A DNA stretch of 64,000 bases from Microlunatus flavus (GTDB lineage Bacteria; Actinomycetota; Actinomycetes; Propionibacteriales; Propionibacteriaceae): positions 62,001 to 126,000 of the forward strand of contig NZ_FOFA01000009.1 in NCBI RefSeq assembly GCF_900110855.1, in the 5' to 3' direction. Below the pieces are notes generated by a model, which was given only the letters and a program-made list of their open reading frames with translations, was not told the DNA's origin and searched no databases. Below, in pieces: positions 50,839 through 58,959 of the stretch. The translations under genes were made by a program, and so were the position numbers. Numbering within the stretch: position 1 is the first letter of the stretch; each line of letters starts with the position of its first letter.

Positions 50839-52407
50839 TCAGGGCTGGACGGTCACGGTCAGCGTGGAGCGGGTGGTGGCCCCGGCGGCGTCGGCGACCT
50901 GGTAGCCGACCCGGAGCTCGGGTGCCGGGAAGAACCCGAGCGGCACGAACGTGATCTCGCCGCGGCCCGAGACCAGGAACGCCCCGCCCCCGGCCGTGGG
51001 GGTCAGCGGGCTGTCGCCCGGCTCCGGGACCACCAGCGACTTCGCGTCACCCCAGAGCACCGTCCCGTCCGGCAGCTGCGGGTCCAGCCGGAGGCGCAGG
51101 CTCGACCCGACGAGCGGGGGGCTCGTCGGCCCGACGGCGTCGTTCGCCAGCACCGCGACGACGACCGGTTGCCCGACGTGGGTCGTCACGACGTCGGGCC
51201 GGGCGACCGGCGCCGGCCCGGAGCCCGGGGTCGTGGGCCCGGCCGGTGCCGTCACACCGAGGCCAACGGTGGCGGTCGCGTTGACCCGCTCCCGATAGGT
51301 CCGTGCGGTGGCCTTTCCGGTGTCGGTGAGGGTCCGGCTCCCGAGCTGCGCCGCTCCGAGGACCCGATCGGCGGTGCACGTCGTGGTCTGGCCCGGAGCG
51401 AGCTGCCCGCCCAGCGCGACCGGGGCGCAGACGAGCGCCGACAGCCCCGGGAAGGGCGCCCGGACCAGGAGGTCGCGCAGCGTCTCGTTGCCCTTGTTGC
51501 GCGCCACGAACCGGTACGCCACCACCTGGTCGGCCCGCGTCACCACGGTGGGGGTCGCGCTCGCGGTGAGCGCCAGGCCGGGGGTGGTCACGGGCTTCGA
51601 GGTCGCGGTGGCCGAGGCCGACGCCTTGTAGGTGACGGTCCCGACGGTCGCCTTGCCCGACGCCGTGACCAGGTCGGTCCGGTCGGCGCGCTCGTCGAGG
51701 AAGTCCTGCCAGACCGGCATCGTGCCGGTGCAGGTGGTCGACGCCCCGGCCGCCAGGGTGCCGCCGAGGGGGACCGGGGTGCAGGTGCGCGCCGAGACGT
51801 GGAAGGACGCGTCGGTGACGACGAGCCGGGCCAGGGCCACGTTGCCGGTGTTCCTGACCACGGAGGTCCAGGTCAGCACCTGCCCGGCCCGGTCGAACGT
51901 CGTCGGGCTGACGACCTGGGTGACGCGCAGCCGGGTCCGTACGGCCGGGTCCGGGTCGCCGTCGCGGGGGGCGGAGACGAGCTTGGTCTGCGTGGCCACC
52001 GTCGAGGTGTGGGTGCCGCCGGCGCTGTCGCGGACCCGGAAGGTGTAGCCGCCCACCCCGCCGAACCGGCTCGGGTTGGAGGAGGTGATCGTGCCGTCGT
52101 CGTTCACGACCTTGACGAAGCCGTCGAGCTCGAGCCGCTTCACGCACCCGCCCTGCCACGGGATGCAGACCGACGACCGGTCCCAGGTCGTCCCGGCCGG
52201 CGGGTCGTTGTTGTCGAGAGCCTCGACCGTGAGCACCTCGCTGGCCAGCTGGGTCGCCCGCGACTCGCGCATCACCGCGTCACCCGGCGCGGCCGACGCC
52301 GGCACGCACACCGACGCGACCGGGAGCGCGAGACCGAGCACCAGGCCGAGCCCCGCCATCTGCCGGCCGCGCGGCCTGCCTACCCGGACCCTCCGCAGCT
52401 CCCGCAC
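50839..52407 (-). CDS. Secreted DUF11/CshA-type protein D
   Basis: Exported protein of 522 residues with signal peptide (MAGLGLVLGLALPVASVCV), a first domain containing Cys pairs (SSVCIPWQGGCVK) and GGYTFRVRDSAGGTH, two DUF11-like modules (VVSPTTFDRAGQVLTWTSVV and TASATPTVVTRADQVVAYRF), and a single C-terminal CshA-type module ending GYQVADAAGATTRSTLTVTV, close to those of B and C. The GTG at 52407 is chosen for GAGGGG upstream and a basic n-region; ATG 52359 is possible. It is upstream of C but has its own terminator. No anchor seen. Confidence 0.78.
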   Translation of the reverse strand: MRELRRVRVGRPRGRQMAGLGLVLGLALPVASVCVPASAAPGDAVMRESRATQLASEVLTVEALDNNDPPAGTTWDRSSVCIPWQGGCVKRLELDGFVKVVNDDGTITSSNPSRFGGVGGYTFRVRDSAGGTHTSTVATQTKLVSAPRDGDPDPAVRTRLRVTQVVSPTTFDRAGQVLTWTSVVRNTGNVALARLVVTDASFHVSARTCTPVPLGGTLAAGASTTCTGTMPVWQDFLDERADRTDLVTASGKATVGTVTYKASASATATSKPVTTPGLALTASATPTVVTRADQVVAYRFVARNKGNETLRDLLVRAPFPGLSALVCAPVALGGQLAPGQTTTCTADRVLGAAQLGSRTLTDTGKATARTYRERVNATATVGLGVTAPAGPTTPGSGPAPVARPDVVTTHVGQPVVVAVLANDAVGPTSPPLVGSSLRLRLDPQLPDGTVLWGDAKSLVVPEPGDSPLTPTAGGGAFLVSGRGEITFVPLGFFPAPELRVGYQVADAAGATTRSTLTVTVQP

Positions 52408-52554
52408 GACGCCCCCTCGCGTCCCGCCGGACGTGGCGCCGTCGCTCGACGGGCCGCTCACCGCGGGCAGGGGCACGCTACGGCGGGCACGCGCGCAGGG
52501 GAAGGTCCCGCTTCGCGCACCTTCCCGGCGGGCGCTCGGCGTGCTGTCCGCCGA

Positions 52555-52602
52555 CGTGAGGGTCGAGCGGGCGGTGGAGCCGTTGCCGTCGGCGACCTTG
52601 AG
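52555..52602 (-). pseudogene. Remnant of the C-terminal module of another fibril protein
   Basis: On the minus strand the frame reads LKVADGNGSTARSTLT, matching the final segment of B (QVADANGTTARSSLT), C (QVADVNGTTARSTFD) and D (QVADAAGATTRSTLT). No start, stop or further module of such a gene is left. It lies 150-200 nt upstream of gene D. The rest of the 52408-52930 spacer shows nothing I can name. Confidence 0.65.
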
Positions 52603-52930
52603 CCGACGGTCAGGACCGGGAGCCGGTCGGGACGACGGCGCAACGACCGAAGGCGGTGGGCACCACGGCGGCAGAATCGCCGGGGGTCTGCGGCACCGGT
52701 TGCAGAGGGTCGATGAGTCCCTTCTCACCGCGTGAACGACCCCGGTCCGTGGTTAGGGCCCCCTTATCATGGACGACGGTCCATCGCCAGGAACCCGGCT
52801 CGTGCAGCGAGCTGGACGACGGGCCCGAGGCGGCACCGCCGCCGGCGACCACCCCGGAGCCCATCCGGAGGCGCCCCGGGCCCCGAACCCTGGCCCGTAC
52901 GACCGCTACGAGGAAGAGAGCTCCTGCTCC

Positions 52931-54844
52931 ATGACTGAGGTCCGCACGCTCGACCGGGTGGTCATCCGCTTCGCGGGCGACTCCGGCGACGGCATGCAGC
53001 TCACCGGCGACCGCTTCACCGCCGACTCCGCGACGTTCGGCAACGACATCTCGACGCTGCCCAACTTCCCCGCCGAGATCCGCGCCCCTGCGGGCACGCT
53101 GCCCGGGGTGTCGAGCTTCCAGCTCCACTTCGCCAACTACGACATCATGACGCCGGGCGACCGGCCCGACGTGCTCGTCGCGATGAACCCGGCCGCGCTC
53201 AAGGCCAACGTCGCCGACCTGCCGCGCGGCGGGCTGATCATCGCCGACACCGCGGACTTCACCACCCGCAACCTCGCCAAGGTCGGCTACGCGGCCAACC
53301 CGCTCGAGGACGGCTCGCTGGCCGACTACCAGCTGCACGCCCTCGACCTGACCGGCATGACGGTGGCCGCGGTCAAGGACTTCGGGCTGTCGCGCAAGGA
53401 CGCCTCGCGGGCCAAGAACATGTTCGCCCTCGGCCTGCTGTCCTGGCTCTACCACCGCCCCACCGAGGGCACGCTGAACTTCCTGTCGACCAAGTTCGCG
53501 AGCAAGCCGGCGATCCGCGACGCCAACATCACCGCGTTCAAGACCGGCTACGCCTTCGGCGAGACCACGGAGGTCTTCGCGGTCAGCTACGAGGTCGCGC
53601 CGGCCCCGATGCCCGCCGGTCGCTACCGGCAGATCTCGGGCAACCTCGCGATGTCGCTCGGTCTCGTCGCCGCCGCCCGCAAGGCCGGGCTGCCGATGTT
53701 CCTCGGCAGCTACCCGATCACCCCGGCCAGCGACATCCTCCACGAGCTGAGCAAGCACAAGCGCTTCGGCGTGACGACCTTCCAGGCCGAGGACGAGATC
53801 GCCGGCGTCGGCGCCGCGCTGGGCGCCAGCTTCGCCGGCCACATCGGCGTCACCACGACCTCGGGCCCGGGCATGGCGCTGAAGGCCGAGACCATCGGCC
53901 TGGGCGTGATGACCGAGCTGCCGCTCGTGGTCATCGACGTGCAGCGCGCCGGCCCCAGCACCGGCATGCCGACCAAGACCGAGCAGGCCGACCTGCTGCA
54001 GGTCCTGTACGGGCGCAACGGCGAGTCGCCGGTGCCGGTCATCGCCGCCTCGACCCCGTCGGACTGCTTCGCCACCGCGATCGAGGCCGTACGGATCGCG
54101 GTCAAGTACCGGACGCCGGTGATCGTGCTGTCCGACGGCTACATCGCCAACGGCGCCGAGCCGTGGCAGGTCCCCGACGTCGCCGCGATCCCGCCGATCG
54201 ACCCGGGCTTCGCGACGCAGGCCAACGCCACCGACGCCAAGGGCAAGCCGCACTTCCTGCCCTACCGGCGCGACCCCGAGACGCTCGCGCGCCCGTGGGC
54301 GATCCCCGGCACGGAGGGGCTGCAGCACCGCATCGGCGGCATCGAGAAGGCGCGCGACACCGGCGCCGTCTCGTACGACCCGGCGAACCACGACGAGATG
54401 GTCCGCACCCGCCAGGCCAAGATCGACGGCATCGTGCGCGACATCCCCGACGTCGTCGTCGACGACCCGACCGCGCCGGACGGCAGCCACGCCCGCACGC
54501 TCGTGCTCGGTTGGGGCTCCACGTACGGCCCGATCGCCGCCGCGGTGCGCCGCGTCCGCAACTCCGGCCGCCAGGTCGCGCAGGCCCACCTGCGCCACCT
54601 GAACCCGTTCCCGGCCAACCTCGGCGAGGTGCTGCGGCGCTACGACCGCGTCATCGTCCCCGAGATGAACCTCGGTCAGCTCGCCCTGCTGCTGCGCGGC
54701 AAGTACCTGGTCGACGTCCACAGCTACTCCCGGGTGCGCGGGCTCCCGATCTCGCTCTCCGAGCTGGCCCGCGACCTCGAGCTCGAGATCGACGCCCTGC
54801 CGGCCGTCGAGGAGAGCCCCCTGAAGGAAGGCGCGTTCGCATGA
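52931..54844 (+). CDS. korA: 2-oxoglutarate:ferredoxin oxidoreductase, alpha subunit (KorA)
   Basis: Large subunit (637 residues) of the KorAB enzyme that decarboxylates 2-oxoglutarate to succinyl-CoA with ferredoxin as electron acceptor. The N-terminal gamma-like domain (VIRFAGDSGDGMQLTGDRFT) is fused to the alpha domain, as in mycobacterial KorA; SYPITPASDILHEL, GVTTTSGPGMALKAE and DVQRAGPSTGMPTKTEQADL mark the pyrimidine-binding part. The ATG at 52931 starts before MTEVRTLDRVV. The stop overlaps the korB start by ATGA. Confidence 0.96.
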   Translation: MTEVRTLDRVVIRFAGDSGDGMQLTGDRFTADSATFGNDISTLPNFPAEIRAPAGTLPGVSSFQLHFANYDIMTPGDRPDVLVAMNPAALKANVADLPRGGLIIADTADFTTRNLAKVGYAANPLEDGSLADYQLHALDLTGMTVAAVKDFGLSRKDASRAKNMFALGLLSWLYHRPTEGTLNFLSTKFASKPAIRDANITAFKTGYAFGETTEVFAVSYEVAPAPMPAGRYRQISGNLAMSLGLVAAARKAGLPMFLGSYPITPASDILHELSKHKRFGVTTFQAEDEIAGVGAALGASFAGHIGVTTTSGPGMALKAETIGLGVMTELPLVVIDVQRAGPSTGMPTKTEQADLLQVLYGRNGESPVPVIAASTPSDCFATAIEAVRIAVKYRTPVIVLSDGYIANGAEPWQVPDVAAIPPIDPGFATQANATDAKGKPHFLPYRRDPETLARPWAIPGTEGLQHRIGGIEKARDTGAVSYDPANHDEMVRTRQAKIDGIVRDIPDVVVDDPTAPDGSHARTLVLGWGSTYGPIAAAVRRVRNSGRQVAQAHLRHLNPFPANLGEVLRRYDRVIVPEMNLGQLALLLRGKYLVDVHSYSRVRGLPISLSELARDLELEIDALPAVEESPLKEGAFA

Positions 54845-55920
54845 CGACCCTCGACCGACCCACGATCACCACCGGCGGCCTCGCCGGCGTGCCCCTGTCG
54901 CTGGAGCCGCTGACGCGCAAGGACTTCACCTCCGACCAGGAGGTGCGCTGGTGCCCAGGCTGCGGCGACTACGCCGTGCTGGCCGCGTTCCAGGGCTTCA
55001 TGCCGGACCTCGGCATCAAGAAGGAGAACACCGTCATCGTCTCGGGCATCGGCTGCTCCAGCCGCTTCCCGTACTACGTGGACTCCTTCGGCATGCACTC
55101 GATCCACGGCCGCGCGACCGCGATCGCGACGGGCGTGGCGACGGCGCGGCCCGACACCGCGGTGTTCGTCATCACCGGTGACGGCGACGCGCTGTCGATC
55201 GGCGGCAACCACCTGATCCACGCGCTGCGCCGCAACGTCAACGTGACGATCCTGCTGTTCAACAACCGGATCTACGGCCTGACCAAGGGCCAGTACTCCC
55301 CCACCTCCGAGATCGGCAAGGTCACCAAGTCGACCCCGCTGGGCTCGCTGGACAACCCGTTCAACCCGGTGTCGCTGGCGCTGGGCGCGGAGGCGACGTT
55401 CGTCGCGCGGACCATCGACTCCGACCGCAAGCACCTCACCTCGGTGCTCAAGGCCGCGGCCGCGCACCGCGGGACGTCGTTCGTGGAGATCTACCAGAAC
55501 TGCCCGATCTTCAACGACGACGCCTTCGCCGCCGTCAAGGACCGCGACACCTCGGCCGACGCGATCATCCCGCTGACCCACGGCGAGCCCGTGCGGTTCG
55601 GCGTGGACAACCGCCTCGGCGTGGTCCGCGACCCGCGGACCGGCGAGTTCTCGGTCGTCGACGTCGAGTCGGTCGGGGTCGAGGCCCTGGTCGTGCACGA
55701 CGCGCACATCTCCGACCCGTCGTACGCCTTCGGCCTCTCGCGCCTGACCGACGCCGGTGTCCTGCACCGCGCGCCGATCGGGATCTTCCGCGACGTCGAG
55801 GCGCCCGCGTACGACGACCTCGCCCGCGAGCAGGTCGCCCTGGCCACGAGCGGCCGCAGCAACGACGACGCGGCCCTGCAGGACCTCGTCAACGGCGGCG
55901 ACACCTGGGTCGTCGACTGA
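54841..55920 (+). CDS. korB: 2-oxoglutarate:ferredoxin oxidoreductase, beta subunit (KorB)
   Basis: TPP- and [4Fe-4S]-binding subunit of 359 residues. Cluster ligands are visible in VRWCPGCGDY and SGIGCSSRFPYY plus a later cysteine (YQNCPIFND); the TPP motif is GDGDALSIGGNHLIHALRRN near residue 114. Its ATG overlaps the korA stop. The pair can supply succinyl-CoA independently of, or alongside, the 2-oxoglutarate dehydrogenase route. Followed by a 15-bp hairpin shared with the convergent sigma factor gene. Confidence 0.97.
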   Translation: MTTLDRPTITTGGLAGVPLSLEPLTRKDFTSDQEVRWCPGCGDYAVLAAFQGFMPDLGIKKENTVIVSGIGCSSRFPYYVDSFGMHSIHGRATAIATGVATARPDTAVFVITGDGDALSIGGNHLIHALRRNVNVTILLFNNRIYGLTKGQYSPTSEIGKVTKSTPLGSLDNPFNPVSLALGAEATFVARTIDSDRKHLTSVLKAAAAHRGTSFVEIYQNCPIFNDDAFAAVKDRDTSADAIIPLTHGEPVRFGVDNRLGVVRDPRTGEFSVVDVESVGVEALVVHDAHISDPSYAFGLSRLTDAGVLHRAPIGIFRDVEAPAYDDLAREQVALATSGRSNDDAALQDLVNGGDTWVVD

Positions 55921-55953
55921 GCCTCGAGCTCCCCTGACCTCCCCGACCTCCGG

Positions 55954-56009
55954 CGAGCGGTAGGTTGCGGCGCCTTTCCCACGGAAAAGGCACGGCAACC
56001 TACCGCTCG
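55954..56009. terminator. Bidirectional terminator between korB and the ECF gene
   Basis: Perfect 15-base arms CGAGCGGTAGGTTGC (55954-55968) and GCAACCTACCGCTCG (55995-56009), extended inside by GCCTTT/AAAGGC. The sigma factor's stop codon lies within the right arm. Confidence 0.8.
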
Positions 56010-57280
56010 TCGAGGTTCGAGGGGTTGTCCAGACGCGCGAGCCGGGCGTTGAGGTAGCGCTGCTCCGGGATGCTCGCGGTCATCCGCGCGGCCGTCGCGT
56101 ACGCTTCGCGCGCCTCGTCGCGCCGACCGGCCCGTTCGAGCAGGTGCGCCTGCACCGCGAACGTCCGGTGGTGGCGCCGCATCGTCGGGTCCGCCAGCAG
56201 CGGGTCGAGCACGGCCAGTCCCGGCTCGGGGCCGAAGGCCTCGCCGACCGCGACGGCACGGTTCAGGGTGACGGCGGGGCTCGGCGCCCGTTCGGCGAGC
56301 ATGGCGTAGAGCAGGCTGATCTGGCGCCAGTCGGTCTCCTCCGCGCTCGGCGCCTCCGCGTGGACCGCGGCGATCGCCGCCTGCAGCTGGAACCGCCCGA
56401 CGTGGCCGTGCGGCAGCGCCTCCTCGAGCAGCGCGACCCCCTCGGCGACCATCGCACGGTCCCAGCGGCCGCGGTCCTGCGCGGCCAGCGGCACCAGGTC
56501 CCCCGCCGCGTCGACGCGCGTGCCCTCGCGGGCCGCCGTCAGCAGCATCAGCGCGAGCAGGCCGGTGGCCTCGTCGTGGTCGGGCAGGGACGCGTGCAGC
56601 CCGCGGGCCAGGCGGACGGCCTCGGCGGTCAGCGACACGTCGAGCAGCGCGGCGCCGGCGCTGGCCGCGTACCCCTCGTTGAAGAGCAGGTGCAGCACGT
56701 CGAGGCACGCCGCGACCCGGGCGGGCAGCTCGGCCGGCCCGACCTCCACGAACCGTGCCCCTGCCGTACGCAGGGTCGCCCGCGCGCGGCTCAGGCGCTG
56801 GCCCATCGTCGTCTCGGGCACGAGGAAGGCGGCCGCGACCTGCGTCGTGCTCAGCCCGGCCACCGCGCGCAACGTCAGCGCGACCTTCGACGACGCGGAC
56901 AGCGCCGGGTGGCAGCAGAGCAGCAGCAGCTGGAGGCTGTCGTCGACCTCGGCCGGGTCGTCGGCGTCGGCCGACGGTGCGGTGGGGTCGGCGCCGTGCG
57001 GCTCGGCGACCGCGACGGCCACCTCCCGGGCGGTGCGCGAGCGTTCGGCGCGGACCTGGTCGACCAGGCGCCGCGAGGCCACCGTGACGAGCCAGCCGCG
57101 CGGGTGGTCCGGCACCCCGTCGCGCGGCCACTGCACAGCAGCGGCCGCGAGCGCCTCCTGGGCGGCGTCCTCGCAGTCGGCGAGGTCGCCGTGCCGGCGC
57201 AGCAGGGCGGCCAGGACGTGCGGCGACTCCCGCCGCCACACGTCCTCGACCAGCGCCTCCAGCGCCCGGCCCGTCACCAC
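56000..57280 (-). CDS. ECF42-type RNA polymerase sigma factor
   Basis: Sigma factor of 426 residues with region 2 (VLAALLRRHGDLADCEDAAQ), region 4 (VAGLSTTQVAAAFLVPETTM) and a long C-terminal helical extension of TPR-like type (LARGLHASLPDHDEATGLL, VTLNRAVAVGEAFGPE, AGRRDEAREAYATAARM), the layout of group ECF42. Its genetic neighbour is a DGPF-domain protein, the known companion of this group; no anti-sigma gene was seen. The GTG at 57280 lies 4 nt after that partner's stop. A promoter with the group's motif lies upstream of the pair. Confidence 0.92.
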   Translation of the reverse strand: MVTGRALEALVEDVWRRESPHVLAALLRRHGDLADCEDAAQEALAAAAVQWPRDGVPDHPRGWLVTVASRRLVDQVRAERSRTAREVAVAVAEPHGADPTAPSADADDPAEVDDSLQLLLLCCHPALSASSKVALTLRAVAGLSTTQVAAAFLVPETTMGQRLSRARATLRTAGARFVEVGPAELPARVAACLDVLHLLFNEGYAASAGAALLDVSLTAEAVRLARGLHASLPDHDEATGLLALMLLTAAREGTRVDAAGDLVPLAAQDRGRWDRAMVAEGVALLEEALPHGHVGRFQLQAAIAAVHAEAPSAEETDWRQISLLYAMLAERAPSPAVTLNRAVAVGEAFGPEPGLAVLDPLLADPTMRRHHRTFAVQAHLLERAGRRDEAREAYATAARMTASIPEQRYLNARLARLDNPSNLDER

Positions 57281-57284
57281 GCGC

Positions 57285-57677
57285 TCAGGCCTCCTCGGCC
57301 CTCACGGTCATCGTGGGCCGCAGCTCGACCGTCTCGCCCGGTCCGGAGAAGTGCCGCACGACCTCCTCGGCGCGCTCCTGGCTCTCGACGTCGATGAGGA
57401 AGAAGCCGGCGAGGTGCTCCTTGGCCTCGGCGTACGGGCCGTCGGTCACCACGGGCGACCCGCCCTCCCAGCGGTAGAGCCGCGCACTGCCCGGGTCGGC
57501 CAGCGCCTCGCCGCCGACGAGCTCGCCGCGCTCGGACAGCTCGGTGAGGACGGCCTCGAAGCCGGCGTTCATCGCCCGCCGCTGCTCGGTGGGCAGCGCC
57601 TGCTGCTCGGCGATGAAGTCGCCGGTCGGGTGGCCCCACGGCTGGGGGTTGGAGTGGATGAGGATGACGTACTTCAC
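57285..57677 (-). CDS. YCII/DGPF-domain protein, partner of the ECF sigma factor
   Basis: Small protein of 130 residues, MKYVILIHSN at the start and the DGPF-type signature SPVVTDGPYAEAKEHLAGF near the middle. These proteins are almost always found beside ECF42 sigma factors; their biochemical role is unknown. The GTG at 57677 has GAGGGAG upstream. It precedes the sigma gene in one operon and is preceded by an ECF42-like promoter at 57729-57755. Confidence 0.92.
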   Translation of the reverse strand: MKYVILIHSNPQPWGHPTGDFIAEQQALPTEQRRAMNAGFEAVLTELSERGELVGGEALADPGSARLYRWEGGSPVVTDGPYAEAKEHLAGFFLIDVESQERAEEVVRHFSGPGETVELRPTMTVRAEEA

Positions 57678-57728
57678 GGTGGTGCTCCCTCTCGTCGCGG
57701 CGGGCCCGGGTGGCCCTCCACCCGAGAC

Positions 57729-57755
57729 GTCGGAACCGGACGTGCGATCTCGACA
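57729..57755 (-). promoter_or_regulatory. ECF42-like promoter of the DGPF-sigma operon
   Basis: On the minus strand TGTCGA (57750-57755), exactly 17 nt, CGAC (57729-57732), about 50 nt before the DGPF start. TGTCGA with CGA/TC is the published target motif of ECF42 sigma factors, so the operon is probably autoregulated. Confidence 0.65.
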
Positions 57756-57848
57756 CGGCAGCCCGATCCCACCATCTCGTCCTGGCTGGGAACCAGGGTG
57801 GTGAGCGCATAGAGCGGCTAGCCTCCTCAGCGACGAGAGGGAGGGCCT

Positions 57849-58781
57849 GTGTCCGACGAGGGGGCCGACCAGGGCAGCCGCGGGATCGGCTTCGGCCTGG
57901 CGGCGTACGGGCTGTGGGGCGCGGTCCCGCTGTTCTGGCCGCTGGTGGCGCAGGCGGGGTCGCTCGAGATCCTGGCGCACCGGATCGTGTGGTCCTTCGT
58001 CATCTCCGTGGTGCTCGTGCTCTTCGCCGTGCGCCGGGGGTTCTGGACGAGGATGGGCAACCGCCGCAGCCTGCTGCTGCTCGGTGCCGCCGCCGCGATC
58101 GTCTCGGTGAACTGGGGCACCTACATCTGGTCGGTCAACCACGGCCACGTCGTGGAGACCGCGCTCGGCTACTACATCAACCCGATCCTCTCGATCGTCC
58201 TCGGCGTCGTCGTGCTGCGCGAGAAGCTGAGCCGGGCCCAGTGGGCCAGCCTCGGGCTCGCCGTCGCGGCCGTCGTCGTGCTGACCGTCGACTACGGGAC
58301 GCTGCCCTGGATCGCGCTCGTGCTGGCGGTGAGCTTCGCGACGTACGGCTTCATCAAGAACCGCCTCGGCGCCGGCGCCGTCGACAGCCTTGCCGTCGAG
58401 TCGGCGCTGCTGACGCCCGTCGCGCTGGTCTACCTCGGGTTCCTCGAGGTCACCGGGCGCGCGACGTTCGGCCACCTGGGCTGGGGCTTCAGCCTGCTGC
58501 TCGTCGCGACCGGCCTGGTGACGCTGGTCCCGCTGCTCTTCTTCGCCGGCGCCGCGACCCGGCTGCCGCTGAGCACGCTCGGCCTGCTGCAGTACCTCGC
58601 GCCGACGCTGCAGTTCGTCCTGGGCATCACGTACTTCGGCGAGTCCATGTCGACCGGTCGCTGGGTGGGCTTCGGGCTCGTCTGGCTCGCCCTCATCGTC
58701 ATGACCGCCGACGGCCTCCTGCGGGCCCGCCGCAACCGCGCCACCAGCCGCCAGGCCCAGGCGGAGCCGGCCGCGGTCTGA
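57849..58781 (+). CDS. rarD: RarD-type EamA family permease
   Basis: Membrane protein of 310 residues with about ten hydrophobic segments in two EamA repeats. RarD features are GIGFGLAAYGLWGAVPLFWP at the start, EILAHRIVWSF, NWGTYIWSVNHGHVVETALG and YYINPILSIVLG. The GTG at 57849 follows GAGAGGGAGG. RarD proteins are named for chloramphenicol sensitivity; the substrate is not established. Its TGA stop is part of the dispersed repeat copy at 58778-58796. Confidence 0.92.
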   Translation: MSDEGADQGSRGIGFGLAAYGLWGAVPLFWPLVAQAGSLEILAHRIVWSFVISVVLVLFAVRRGFWTRMGNRRSLLLLGAAAAIVSVNWGTYIWSVNHGHVVETALGYYINPILSIVLGVVVLREKLSRAQWASLGLAVAAVVVLTVDYGTLPWIALVLAVSFATYGFIKNRLGAGAVDSLAVESALLTPVALVYLGFLEVTGRATFGHLGWGFSLLLVATGLVTLVPLLFFAGAATRLPLSTLGLLQYLAPTLQFVLGITYFGESMSTGRWVGFGLVWLALIVMTADGLLRARRNRATSRQAQAEPAAV

Positions 58782-58796
58782 GCTTGTCGAAGGGCC
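58778..58796. repeat. Dispersed repeat copy supplying the rarD stop codon
   Basis: CTGAGCTTGTCGAAGGGCC, the same element as at 22105-22125 in reverse orientation; its first TGA is the rarD stop. Confidence 0.7.
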
Positions 58797-58827
58797 CGAA
58801 GGGGTTGGCGTCCCTCTTCCCCTCGAG

Positions 58828-58876
58828 AACTTCTGCTGCGTTGACCACCTCACAGGTGGTCAACGCAGCAGAAGTT
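58828..58876 (+). terminator. 23-bp perfect hairpin after rarD
   Basis: Arms 58828-58850 and 58854-58876 are exact complements around a 3-nt loop CAC. Unusually long and perfect for a terminator; no other feature was seen in the 58797-58946 spacer. Confidence 0.75.
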
Positions 58877-58946
58877 GAGCCAGGCTCCCCGGCCGCTGCC
58901 TCTGCACCGTTCTAGACCCGCCCAGAACCGCGCCAGGAACGGCACG

Positions 58947-58952
58947 TATAAC
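58947..58952 (+). promoter_or_regulatory. Leaderless -10 element of the aldo/keto reductase gene
   Basis: TATAAC, 7 nt before the ATG at 58960, in a locally AT-rich stretch. Confidence 0.6.
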
Positions 58953-58959
58953 GGAACCT

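Noticed and set aside
43860-52407. Sortase-anchored adhesins
   Set aside because: None of the four C-termini has LPXTG, a following hydrophobic segment or a basic tail, and no sortase gene is nearby.
52408-52728. Longer N-terminus for fibril protein D using the open frame up to 52728
   Set aside because: It would bury the signal peptide at about residue 120; GTG 52407 has a ribosome-binding site and a normal signal peptide. The similarity at 52555-52602 is better read as a remnant.
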